Positions 12,026-21,975 of a stretch of 64,000 nt of DNA are shown here, one piece after another. The position numbers were made by a program, and so were the translations under genes. The stretch is from Auricularia sp. M13 (Eukaryota; Basidiomycota; Agaricomycetes; Auriculariales; Auriculariaceae). The notes beneath the pieces were generated by a model that was not told the DNA's origin, ran no database searches, and saw only the letters and a list, made by a program, of their open reading frames with translations. Each line of letters begins with the position of its first letter. The stretch's first letter is position 1. The stretch is from positions 3,596,001 through 3,660,000 of the forward strand of contig CM073199.1 in assembly GCA_037042915.1 (NCBI GenBank). The letters are read 5' to 3'.

Positions 12026-12289
12026 ATGCTGCTGCCTCTTTCTGTGCCATAGCTTGAGTCGTATTTCCCCGCCGATAGCGCGATGACGCGGTTGTTTATC
12101 CGACTGTCTCACGAAATTCATTTTGTTTTGCTAATCTGCTGATGTGCGAAAGCATCGATTCTGCGAGCGACTGAAACTCGTCCCTCCCTGCGCGGATCGC
12201 TCACCCGTTGAAGGGTATCATCGGCGCAGTTCTTCAGGGGATATGGTTTATGGGGACCTTCCACTGGCGACAGTACCAGGCCAGTTGGG

Positions 12290-12370
12290 TCTGAGACATG
12301 CTCTTGAGTTGAGCGCAGGTTTCGGCGAAGTAATTGCCAGACCTTCTCTATAAACGCGACGAGTATAAAA
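12290..12370 (+). promoter_or_regulatory. A3 promoter: TCTGAGACAT plus two TATA boxes
   Basis: An exact TCTGAGACAT at 12290-12299 is followed by TATAAA at 12349-12354 and TATAAAA at 12364-12370. The ATG is at 12424. The 50-bp gap from motif to TATA is close to the A2 promoter. Confidence 0.6.
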
Positions 12371-12423
12371 TGAGAACATTGTTGCCAGGGTGCCCGCATT
12401 CTGTTGCTCGTGTCACTGTCGCG

Positions 12424-12999
12424 ATGAGGACAAACTCACCCATATCCGATCGGAAGCCCAATGCCGATGTCAAACCGTCTGTCAAGCAGGACGACAGCCC
12501 TAATGCTGTCCCCTGGGACGGAGCTAAGCAGGGTGCCGGTGTGACTATCGAAGACAGCCGATCGGGGTCGAATCAACCCGGACGATTTGACGGGGTTCCC
12601 ATTCTCAAGATATCCGAGAGTGATATTGACGTGAGTTAGTCACGTTAACAGCGTTTATGGGATGAACTGATCCTTTCTTAGGCCTATATTACTCAGCGTA
12701 TGCCTAGGGTTCTCTCAGATCTGCCTCGCATCAGCTGTTCCAGAATGGAGAGCGCGTCATATGTGCGGCGATGGATCCGCCGCGCCGAACGCATGACCCA
12801 TTGCGTTGAAGAGCTCTCGCATAGGTTAACTCTCCAGCAGGCGATTGTCTCAGATATAGCTTGCCTCATGATGACAGAGATTGCCTATGAGTCCGGCGAT
12901 GATGAGAAGCGGCAGCTCGTGCGAGACATGGTGGACAACTGGCTTTGGAAGTTTTTGGATTTCCATAACAGGGCTCTAGATATCTGTAGGGAAATGTAA
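12424..12999 (+). CDS. Family A protein A3
   Basis: Small protein of 174 aa, function unknown. Exon 1 is 12424-12630, the phase-0 intron is 12631-12681 (GTGAGT...TTAG), exon 2 is 12682-12999. The N-terminus is polar and low in complexity; it ends in FDGVPI, shared with A4. Exon 2 has YITQRMPRVLS, a helical core with a WI pair, and a C-terminal D.VDNWLWKFLDF block that matches A4 and, more weakly, A1 and A2. No signal peptide or membrane segment. It lies between OB2 and A4 on the same strand. Confidence 0.7.
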
Positions 13000-13205
13000 T
13001 ATTCATACTCAGTAGGATCAATTGCGCTGGTGACGGCCGGCGTGAGCACTCCGTCAGTTCGTAGGCGCGTTTGCAGCCGTCTCGATGATTCTGATAATGA
13101 GGGTACATGACAATCTCTAAAGGAATTTCTTTATCCGGGAATCGTTCTGTCTCGGAACTGTTAGCAGCGAACCGGGTCGATGCGAGTTGTCCCAAACCTG
13201 GAAGT

Positions 13206-13326
13206 TCTGAGACATTCTTCCGGTTTGCTTGGGCTATCAACTCTCAGTACTGGAGGACTTGGGACCAGTATACCAGAGGAAGGAAGGCTTACATATGTGG
13301 TTTGCTTCCGTTCACGCTATTTAAAT
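13206..13326 (+). promoter_or_regulatory. A4 promoter: TCTGAGACAT plus AT-rich box
   Basis: An exact TCTGAGACAT at 13206-13215 lies about 140 bp before the A4 ATG. A TATTTAAA box begins near 13318. The motif-to-box spacing is longer than at A2 and A3. Confidence 0.5.
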
Positions 13327-13421
13327 CGTTGCCGCTCTGACGCTCCCCCGACAATGTCTGCAATTGACCATGTCCAACTCCCGGTCATCTCTTCCCTAAG
13401 AGGCCGGCCCACAGATCAACG

Positions 13422-13637
13422 TGTTAGCATTCTAGGTTTCGGGGTTTAAGTGTTTCCGCGCCGCGCCCGTATTCACCGGAGGTTTGTTTACTTGTGTTTC
13501 TCATCTGGTTGTCCGGTCTCGTTCTGTAGTCGCTACCTCGTGTACCTACGACATACGGACAACCAGTATTACACATTGGTTTGCTCTTCGTCTTTACCTG
13601 CATCGGCGCCGGGCTTTCGGGAGACGTGATTCTAACA
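13422..13637. repeat. 5' long terminal repeat
   Basis: 216 bp, TGTTAG...CTAACA, no differences seen from the copy at 14802-15017. It is preceded by the CAACG target duplication. Confidence 0.9.
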
Positions 13638-13692
13638 CAACCAGATCACGGGCGCATGTGGTCCCCGTTCAACAACACCACGGCGACGGCGA

Positions 13693-13940
13693 CTTGCGCT
13701 GGCTGGTGCCCGCGGCCGTCACTCGGGCGTCTTGCGCTGGCTGGTGCCCGCGGCCCGATCCTAGGTGTCTTGCGCTGGCTGGTGCCCGCGACCTAGGCTC
13801 CTGCTGTTGCCGGTCTGGTGACCCGACAGCACCCGCTTGCCTGAGGACGGCTTGCGGCGATTTGGGGCGACCTGCGCCGGCTGTGGCCCGCGGCCCCACC
13901 CCTAGGCGACCTGCGCTGGCTGGTGCCCGCGGCCTGGGCG
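13693..13940. repeat. 38-bp GC-rich tandem repeat inside the LTR element
   Basis: Units starting CTTGCGCTGGCTGGTGCCCG begin at 13693, 13731 and 13769 (38-bp period). Two more related units start near 13871 and 13910 after a spacer. This makes long artificial reading frames on both strands. Confidence 0.8.
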
Positions 13941-14281
13941 TATATCCTTGCTCCTTGGTGCTCTGCTCTTTCGACAATACATTTTCACCGGCATCGGCCG
14001 ACACGGACGGCGACGATAACGGTCCTGCCTGACCTTCGACATCCTCGTTACGGCGCACCCGCAGTAATCTTGACGTCCTTCTCCTATTTGCGGCACCCCA
14101 TACTTCCTCTTTCAGCTGTCCACTTGCCACCGGCTCCCTGCACCCGCATGTGCGGCTTGCCGACCCGTTGCTCATGCCCAACCTCGTTGCTGCTCTGCAT
14201 GGTCTGTACCCCGGCATATAGGCTCGCCTCATTTACCTTCTTGCCGTGTACTTGGCGCTTCGATGTAACTTGGTCAGCACA

Positions 14282-14361
14282 CTCGTCTATCGCAGTCCGA
14301 AGAGAACGCCACCGCCGCACGCTCGTCTATCGCAGTCCGGAGAGAACGCCGCTGCCGCACG
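14282..14361. repeat. 40-bp tandem duplication inside the LTR element
   Basis: Two units starting CTCGTCTATCGCAGTCCG begin at 14282 and 14322 and differ at a few positions. Confidence 0.75.
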
Positions 14362-14801
14362 CTACTCGGACCGCTATCGACCGAAGACACAGCAGCCTTT
14401 GAGCTCAGGGTGCTGCCTATCCGTGTAGGCAGACTGGAGGAGCCGTTGCCCATTTCCCCGTGTTGACCAGCTCTCTCGGACGTGTTGGCCGGTAGCATCG
14501 CGGTCGCAGGATGAACGTGGCGCTCGTCGACAGCGCCTACCCACTGCCCTTATAGGGGGCTGTTTGGATACACATGGGCGTAGACCATGTGACGTCTCTG
14601 CTTGCGGCCCTGCCATCCTGGATTATGCCTGCACGTTGCTATGCCGCGGATATTTGCTACCTTCGCTTCGATACGATGCGCTCTCAGCACCCTATTACCG
14701 CAACTTGCATGGTTACAGGATTATGGGGAAGCACCTGGGCCTGCACACTTTGTGCAAAACTGGGGGAGCATTCCCAGTACGCTCTGCGGAAACAGGGGGA
14801 G

Positions 14802-15017
14802 TGTTAGCATTCTAGGTTTCGGGGTTTAAGTGTTTCCGCGCCGCGCCCGTATTCACCGGAGGTTTGTTTACTTGTGTTTCTCATCTGGTTGTCCGGTCTC
14901 GTTCTGTAGTCGCTACCTCGTGTACCTACGACATACGGACAACCAGTATTACACATTGGTTTGCTCTTCGTCTTTACCTGCATCGGCGCCGGGCTTTCGG
15001 GAGACGTGATTCTAACA
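14802..15017. repeat. 3' long terminal repeat
   Basis: 216 bp, matches the 5' copy throughout. It follows a purine-rich tract and is followed by the CAACG target duplication. Confidence 0.9.
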
Positions 15018-15548
15018 CAACGCAAGGGTAGAAGTCGTCTGACTCGCTCCCTCCGGAATTTTGACGGCGTTCCAATAACTGAAGTCCTAAACGAGCATCT
15101 TGGAGTGAGTGACAAGTAGTCAGTTATGCTGTATTAATCGTAGTATGTATTCTAGGAATACATCGTCGCACGTCTCCCTCCAGTGCTCTCTCAATTCCCG
15201 GCGCTCGTACCTTCTCGTCTCAGGATCCCCGAGTACATAGAGCAATGGATGCTTGAAGTGCAGAAACGCAAGCTTCCTAAGGACGATGTTGAAGAACAGC
15301 TCGTCCTGCAGCGCAGTGTTGTTCACGCCGTATTCCGTCTTCTTTCGCTTGAGATCGCGCAATCGCCTTGCAGTGATGAACGAAAAATTTTTCTCAACGA
15401 CATTGTAATCAACTGCTCGTGGAGATATCTTGATTTTTACTCCGATGTTATCCAGCTGTTGAGAGCAGTTACGACACTTCCTAACGGCGAGCGTTCGAGC
15501 TGTCGAAGGCACGTGACTCCGACAGTTGCCGATGCCAAGGATCTCTAG

Positions 15549-16000
15549 ATGACAAGCACTTGACGCGAAGCGGTCGAGCCTGGCTCGAGCTGTCAAAGTT
15601 CCTCTCCGACGGTTCCCGATGGTGAGCTTACTTGCATACCTCCAGCATGATTTCTGTTTTTGTATCCTCGCGGTCTGGCTCATGGCGGCTGGCCGTGGGC
15701 GTCTACCGCTCGAAACGCATGACAGGCGTGTGTGTACTGCTGAGGGGCGTACGTCGTGGTCACTGACGGCTCGCTCACATGGTTGTCGAGTGCACGGCCG
15801 CGAGATCCGACCGATCTCGATGCCAAGCAATTTGACAGCTGTCAGATTGAATCACTCTGTCTGCAAAGGTACTGAGACAGCACAGAGCTTTTGCGTCAGT
15901 GCTTCAGCTTAGAGTGAAGCGCCAGAGACGCAACACTAACCGAAGTGCTCTTCGCCGTACAAATGCAACCCTGTCGACGTCTTGAGGCGTCAACGTCGTC
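15549..16000 (+). promoter_or_regulatory. A4-OB3 intergenic region with ACTGAGACAG motif
   Basis: No gene seen. A weaker (8/10) form of the cluster motif, ACTGAGACAG, lies at 15871-15880, about 120 bp before the OB3 ATG. No clear TATA box was found. Confidence 0.4.
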
Positions 16001-17581
16001 ATGGGCCAGTTCTACTTTGACGCTATCCTCGAGTTGCGCTCTCCGTCCATCGTCAACCCCCGGCGCCGTGGGGACGTCCGGCTCCATATGTACGTTGGGA
16101 CCGTCGAACTCCACGGTGAGTAAGGTCTCGCCGTCGTCGCAGTCTTGCGTGGATCATTCATCACGTCGGCAGACTCGAAGTTCGAAGTCACCGTCCTCGT
16201 CCCTGACAAGCATAACCTACCGCCTTTGATATCTGTCGGAACGACCGTGCATGTTCTTGGGGAGGCGGACCTTGAAGGCGTGTGCTTCTTTGTGCACGCG
16301 CCCATCGTCTTCACCGCCAAGCCATTGCCGGATTTGGCCGGACGTCGGCCCGCTCTGATCTTCAAAGGCTCGGTGGTACACTCAACGTCCAAGGACTTCT
16401 TTGCCACCGTCAGCAGCAACGACGCGGAGCATGAATGGGCGGGACCGGCGACAGTCAAGTGCGTCGTATATATTTGTGATGAGCTCCGCTAACGCTACAT
16501 GTAGGTGCACACTCGACCGCGAGGTCTTCCACATCAACACTATTCCGTCTCTCGATGTCGGATCCATCGTCAACGTATCCGGGCTTATGACGGGCATCCA
16601 CCACGGCGTTATTTCGCTCAAGGTCCACGACGTTCGCGACCGCGATACACCCCCATGCCACGCTCATACTTTCGCGCGCATCACGTCCCTGTCTGCCGAA
16701 GTGCTAGAATCGTACTGCTCTTGGTACGTTCTTCGACGTGCTACGCTACGCTAGCAGCCCGCTCATGTCTTTTCCAGGTTTAAGGCTCACTACGACCCGG
16801 CCAAGCAAGATGACATGGATGTCGAGTACGTGCCGTCTTCAGTTCTATTCGTACATTCTGATTGTCTCCCAGACCTACGTCACGGTCAATCCCCAATCCG
16901 TTCGAGCTACCTCCCCCTCGCGGTCCCGTCTTGCCAGACGCTTCGCTGTCCGTGGAAGGATTCACGCCGAGCCTTCAATCCGACGCGTCTGAGTCCGGCG
17001 AGCACTCTTCTATGTCTGGCGAGGTCCGCGACGCGCACGCTGTACTTCGCGCAGCGTACGTCGAACGTCCCTTCAATCCTTCTTTCGACATGCCGTCGTT
17101 CGATGGCCCCGGGCCTCCGGGTGGGAGTTGGCCAGCGTACTGGGCTTCCCTAGAGAAAGAACGTCACAATTCGCCCAGTGATCCGCACTTCTCCGAACAA
17201 CGCTTCTCGCCTACGTCTCCGGGCTCACATCCCGTCTCTCCGCCTTATAATCCCATCTCGCCTCGTGTTCCCTCCGCTCGCGATCTTTTGCCTGAACCCC
17301 TATCTCTCGACCATGTTCTCTCGCCCTCTCCGTCGTATAGTGCTGCGGAGCACGGTGATACCGTTATCCTTTCGTCGCAGACCCGAGACCATCTTCGCTC
17401 GCCCACTCCGTCGTATGGTGCTGTGGAGCACGATGATACCGTGCTTTCGTCGCAGACCCAAGACCGTGCGCGTTCCCCCACTCCGTCGCCGGAAGACGAC
17501 AAGGTGGTGCAGCCTCGCGGCTCAGTCTGGCTGCGTTACAGCTTGGGCTCCAGTGTGCGTGCGAGCTCCGCTAAATTTTGA
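16001..17581 (+). CDS. OB-like protein OB3 with Ser/Pro-rich tail
   Basis: OB family member, function unknown. Exons 16001-16115, 16173-16458, 16505-16723, 16778-16825 and 16873-17581 join to 1,377 nt (458 aa). The N-terminus (MGQFYFDAILELR) aligns with OB1. The first barrel-like block has VGTTVHVLGEADL and FFVHAPIVF; the second DVGSIVNVSGLMTG and GVISLKVHDV. Intron 1 (phase 1) and intron 2 (phase 2, GTGCGT, then Cys) match OB1. The last 230 residues are Ser/Pro-rich and hold two imperfect repeats around SPSPSYSAAEHGDTV and SPTPSYGAVEHDDTV, typical of disordered tails. An SSB- or telomere-protein-like role is possible but unproven. Confidence 0.72.
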
Positions 17582-18199
17582 CATTTCTTGATGTACTTGG
17601 TCCTGTCTTTTTCCTTAAGAACTTGAACATTATGCCCCATTCTTCGCGTCTCCTTATGTATGCTCCAAATAGTCCAGGCTCTCAGTGAATAATGCTCATT
17701 CGTAGTTATTGTACGTTCGATAACGACGTATGAATGAGAGAATTACAACATCTAGCTTCCATGTTTCAAAACCGTAGCGAAGCGAAGGTTCGTCTTGTTT
17801 GAAATATCATGATCTGAAGAGTATGTAAGAGGAAGAAAGGAGCATCACAAGTCAATCTCCAAACAGCATGCTGTTCACGTGACGTCATGACGCGTTGTGA
17901 ACTCCGACTGTTGGCGCAGGGGGACCGAGGTGCTGTCAGGTCCTCGTTATATCCCTGTCTGTATTATAGAATCTGGTTCTAGCTTATAAACGTTCGGGCT
18001 GCCCGTTTTCTGGTCAACTTTGGTCATTGGGCGGCCACTCAGCGTAATAGAACTTCCGCGACGCCGGTTTGACCGGGGAATCCATTGCTACTGGCGGGGA
18101 GGCAAACGTGAGCGCGTGAGTCTAGGCTGTCTAGCTGTCTAGCAAGTACGTCGGGTGCAAAGGATGAGCGCCGAGAGCCACAGAAACAATGTATGACGT
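17582..18199. other. Intergenic, no gene seen
   Basis: About 620 bp between the convergent ends of OB3 and an F-box gene. Base composition becomes more AT-rich than in the cluster. I see no motif or repeat in it. Confidence 0.4.
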
Positions 18200-19633
18200 C
18201 TAGATACTTCGCTGCACGACTGCGCATCCGTATTCATGCTCGACGGCCTTGATATCTCCCGTGAGCCGCACTCCGGCGAGCTCGACGAGTTTGAGAGGAG
18301 ATGGGCGAGCACGAATGACCCTCGCCAGCAGGACCGAAAGTTCGTCAGCGGCAATGGTGACGCCGGCGGGCGAGTCCTCGCTTGGCGTGCAGATGATAGT
18401 GCGCACGGCAGGAAATTGCAGCGCGTAGGGTTCGCGGAACCGATTGTATCCGAGGACTGCGATTAACGGATGATTGTGCAACGACTTCCGCCCATCGAAG
18501 TAAAGTTCTACGATTTCGCACGCGGGGAGCTCGTCGCCAATTTCGGGCACAATGCCGGAGTTGCGCGAGAGCAGACGAAACCGAGTTACGCGAGCGAGCA
18601 GATCGGGGTTGAAGAGCTCTTCCTGGACGCGGCTCCATGCTTCGTCCTCCTCGCCCTGAGCGTACATCTGGTCGATGTGAAAGGTTCGAGTGCGTGGCTG
18701 TGCCGGATCAGGTGAGGAGAGCTCGACACTCACGTCGCTTGTCCCGAAATCCCGAACAGTGAGCGTTAGTTGCCCTGCGATTGCGCTGACCAATGTGTGT
18801 ATCCATCCATCATCTGGGCCGTAGGCGGGGCATGTAAAATGCGTGACGGCTTGGAGATCCGACTGGCGAAACGCTGAGAAGAATGGGCCATAGTTCCCAT
18901 AGCGAGCATGAACGTCGAGCGCCACAAGTGGACCACGCGCGAAGGAAAGGGGCGCTTCATCCTCAATAAATGAGAAGGCGGAGACGCGGAGTTGCCGCAG
19001 AGCGGGAAAGTGGGCAAGAAGGTCTACGAGCGCAAAATCTTGCTGGGACATGAACTGGAGCGATTCGACGTTTTGGAATGCGGCGACGGTGCGTGCGCGG
19101 CCAGGCAGCGCAATTTCTCCGAGAAACGCACTTTGAAGTCTCGGCGCATGGCCGCCAAGGAAATCCTCGGGTAGTATCAATCCGGGGAAATCGTTCGGGA
19201 GACTGACAAGAAACAGGTCCTGCAGTACCGGGGCGGGTTCCATGAGCGCACCGAACACTATTGAAGAGAGATTGTCTGTGCACTCGATGCGCAGGCGCAA
19301 TGTGCGATACAAGTTGCGCTGGATCGCAGGCAGTACAACCGAACGGAACTGCCATGTATTATCCTGGTCTGGAAGACCATAGTCAAGGCAAGCAACGTCC
19401 AGGTTGACACCGGAGGTGTGCGCATAGAGCCTGGACCTGCAAAGGTCGAGCGCTGCTGGCGTCAAGGCAAGCGGCAGCTTGATATCGCGCCAGAAAGTGG
19501 GGTGCGCATGAGCGGCGCGGCGCCAGACCCTGCAAACATGCGAAAGCCAGACGAGTTCTGATAAAGTAACGTGGTCCAGAATCTTCGAGATGAGCTCGAA
19601 GGGAAGACGTGCGTCTGTCGCGGTGGCCGACAT
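18200..19633 (-). CDS. F-box protein (copy 1, intact)
   Basis: Substrate-recognition subunit of an SCF ubiquitin ligase, by family. It is a single exon of 477 aa if started at the ATG at 19633; an in-frame ATG 24 bp upstream is possible. The F-box lies at about residues 9-50: LPFELISKILDHV, then HVCRVWRRAAHAHP and TFWRDIKL. The rest has scattered leucine-rich stretches (LAHFPALRQLRVSAF, FPAVRTIIC) without a clear LRR register, the usual form of basidiomycete F-box proteins. Copy 2 about 0.4 kb upstream is a tandem duplicate, very close in the last 100 residues. Target unknown. Confidence 0.85.
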   Translation of the reverse strand: MSATATDARLPFELISKILDHVTLSELVWLSHVCRVWRRAAHAHPTFWRDIKLPLALTPAALDLCRSRLYAHTSGVNLDVACLDYGLPDQDNTWQFRSVVLPAIQRNLYRTLRLRIECTDNLSSIVFGALMEPAPVLQDLFLVSLPNDFPGLILPEDFLGGHAPRLQSAFLGEIALPGRARTVAAFQNVESLQFMSQQDFALVDLLAHFPALRQLRVSAFSFIEDEAPLSFARGPLVALDVHARYGNYGPFFSAFRQSDLQAVTHFTCPAYGPDDGWIHTLVSAIAGQLTLTVRDFGTSDVSVELSSPDPAQPRTRTFHIDQMYAQGEEDEAWSRVQEELFNPDLLARVTRFRLLSRNSGIVPEIGDELPACEIVELYFDGRKSLHNHPLIAVLGYNRFREPYALQFPAVRTIICTPSEDSPAGVTIAADELSVLLARVIRARPSPLKLVELAGVRLTGDIKAVEHEYGCAVVQRSI

Positions 19634-19999
19634 TGTGGGACGAGGAAAAGCGCACATGGCTGGGCTTGAAATTTGACTTGTTCACGTTGCCGGTTAAACA
19701 AGGGGGGCATTCTGACTGGTACAGTCATACCCTGCTGCTTAATAGTCTCCTTAAAGCAGACGGTACTTACAGCGCGTCCTTGAACCGGCGAGCGGACGGA
19801 CGCGCTGCTTAACACAGGTTTGTAAGTAGAAAACACTGTAATGGTGGAGGTAAAAGCATGTGGGCAGCCACATTAATTGAGTTGAGGGCAGGCCAGTCTC
19901 AAGCGAGCCACAAGAAAGTTTTGCTTCCACTCTAGCTATCTAGTATTGGGATCGAATACATGAGACGACCACCGTGCAGAGAGGGACAATCCGACACAT
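19634..19999. other. Spacer between F-box copies 1 and 2
   Basis: No gene seen. It should hold the promoter of copy 1 and the 3' flank of copy 2, both on the minus strand. Confidence 0.35.
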
Positions 20000-21437
20000 C
20001 TAGTTGCTTCTTTGCATGACTGCACACCCGTACTCATCCTCTAGGGCGTGGATGTCTCCCGTGAGCTGCACACCGGCGAGTTCGATGCGTTTGAGAGGAG
20101 ATGGGCGAGCGCGAATTACCCTCGACAGCAGGGCGCAAAGTTCGTCCGCCGCAATGGTGACGCCGGCGGCCGAGTCCTCGCTTGGCCTACAGATGATAGT
20201 GCGCACGGCAGGAAACTGTAATGCATAGGGTTCGCGGAACCGATTGTATCCGAGGACTGCGATTAACGGGTGATTGTGCAACGACTTCCGCCCATCGAAG
20301 CAAATTTCCAAAATTGCGCACGTGGGGAGCTCATCGCCCATCTCGGGCACGATCGCTGCGCGCCGCGAGAGCAGCCGGAAACGGGACACGCGACGGAGCA
20401 ATTCGGGGGTGAATAGTCCGTTCTTGATGAGGGACCAGAGCTCTTCCTGGTCGCCCTGAGCAGTGTTCTGGTCTATAAAGAACGTCCGCGTGCTGTCGTC
20501 TGCTGGGTCCGCTGAGGAGAGCTCGATGTAGACTGCGCGATCCCCGTGCGAGGTATCCCGGACAGTGAGTGTGACTGGTCCTTCGAAGACGCTGAGAAAG
20601 GCGTGCATCCACCCGTTCGCACCATATCCGTTGCATTTGAGATGCGTAATGGCTGCGAGATCGGAGGGGTGAAAAAGCAGCGAAGAACGGGGTATACATG
20701 CTGTTCGATATAGAAACGTCGAGCGTGCTGAGAGGATGACGGGCAAAAGTGATGCGCGCTGAGTCACGGCACGATGTTGCACGGATCCAGAGTTGCTTCA
20801 GCGCGGGGAAGTGAGCGAGTAGATAATGGAGGGATAAATTGCGCTCGACGTGGATGCGAAGCGATTCGATTTGTTGGAATGCGGTGACGAGACTGCTTGG
20901 TCCAGGGAGCACGACACCCTTGATATATGCATTCCTCAGTCGCGGCGCATATCCGTCGAATAAAGTTGCGGGTAGGGTTGAAAGAGTGAAATCGTTCAGG
21001 CGGCAAGTCAGGGACAGGTCCTGGAGCATCGGGGCGGGCTTCGTGAGAGCAGCGAGAACGTCCGAGTATAGATTGTCTGTGCAATCAATGCAAGTCAGAC
21101 TGAGGCGTATGATGCGAAACAGGTTCCGTTGAACCGCCGGCAGCACAATCGAGCGGAAGTGCTGGAGATGATCTGTGGCTGGAGGAGGAAAGAAATAGCA
21201 GCTAACATCTAGGTTGATACCCGACGTGTGTGCGCAGAGCCTGGACTGGAAAAAGTCGAGCGATGCCGTCTTCCACCTGACCAGCTTGATGTCGCGCCAG
21301 AAAGTAGGATGCGCGCGGGCCGCGTGGCGCCAGGCGCGGCAGACGTGCGAGACCAAGACGAGCTCTAAGATGTCCACGTTGTCCATAACCTTCGAGATGA
21401 GCTCGAAGGGCAGTCGGGGGTCCGTCGCGACTGCCAT
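20000..21437 (-). pseudogene. F-box protein (copy 2, one-base frameshift)
   Basis: Tandem paralogue of copy 1. The N-terminal part (from the ATG at 21437) has LPFELISKVMDNV, HVCRAWRHAARAHP and TFWRDIKL. The frame then shifts near 20670-20680, in a run of T on the coding strand, compared with copy 1 (FFSAFRQSDL against FFAAF...PSDL). The C-terminal part in the new frame is nearly the same as copy 1 and ends at 20000. With no splice signals at the shift, this is either a young pseudogene or an assembly error in a homopolymer. Everything else is open. Confidence 0.75.
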
Positions 21438-21975
21438 GGTGGTATGAGAAAAAGCGCGAATCGCTGGGCTTGAATTTGGCTGACTTATTGCTGATTGCAA
21501 TACATATGTGGCGACCATTGACCAATGCATTCCGATCAGTACTGCGCTGTTTCCCTCATCAAACCCTGAAAGAGAACTATACATGGAAACATAGCCGTGC
21601 TACCGTCGAAGTACAGCATTATGCATGTATGAAATATTCATGGCTTAGTGCTGAACAGCTGATGCAAATCGAGTAACAGTGCCAATCCACAATTTGTTGG
21701 ATCTGGCATTACAGAGATGTTTCAAGGCTCCGTGCGTGACGAGACAAGCATTCGTCGGCACAAGCCGACGCGATTTCGTTCTTGCCTTCTGTTCATCACG
21801 GTGTCCGTTAGAACCGCGCGCCTACTTGCGCGGTACGTCGTTCTAGATTGCCCGGCGTGCTATCTACTCATCACATAGCAGACCATTACGATTTTCTCGT
21901 ATTTTGGGCCTCCCAGCGCGCTCGCAGCTCAACCCACGCTCGCCACATTTGCCTGACGCACATTCGCCGAAGAAA
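21438..21975. other. Divergent intergenic region
   Basis: About 540 bp between the start of F-box copy 2 (minus) and the start of RNase H1 (plus). No gene or repeat recognised; it should hold both promoters. Confidence 0.4.

Larger units (their letters stand above)
13422..15017. mobile_element. Non-autonomous LTR retroelement (TRIM-like)
   Basis: A 1,596-bp element bounded by two 216-bp direct repeats that begin TGTTAG and end CTAACA. By eye the two repeats are identical. Target duplications CAACG are at 13417-13421 and 15018-15022. A purine-rich tract (14788-14801) stands directly before the 3' repeat, as expected of a polypurine tract. The inner 1.16 kb has GC-rich tandem repeats and no recognisable gag or pol domains. 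It looks structurally whole but non-coding, so it would depend on another element. Identical repeats point to a young insertion. Confidence 0.88.
13354..15548 (+). pseudogene. Family A protein gene A4, split by an LTR element
   Basis: Family A member related to A3. Exon 1 begins at the ATG at 13354 and is cut after codon 22 by an LTR element (13422-15017, with target duplication CAACG on both sides). Coding sequence resumes after the element, contains FDGVPI, and meets a phase-0 intron at 15105-15155. Exon 2 (15156-15548) has EYIVARLPPVLS, a helical core, and D.V.NCSWRYLDF near the end, all aligned with A3. The frame agrees on both sides of the insertion and no other damage is seen, so the loss is recent. 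Without the insert the product would be about 180 aa. Confidence 0.75.

Noticed and set aside
13484-14400. Long frames on both strands inside the LTR element
   Set aside because: They come from the GC-rich tandem repeats; no gag, protease, polymerase or integrase features.
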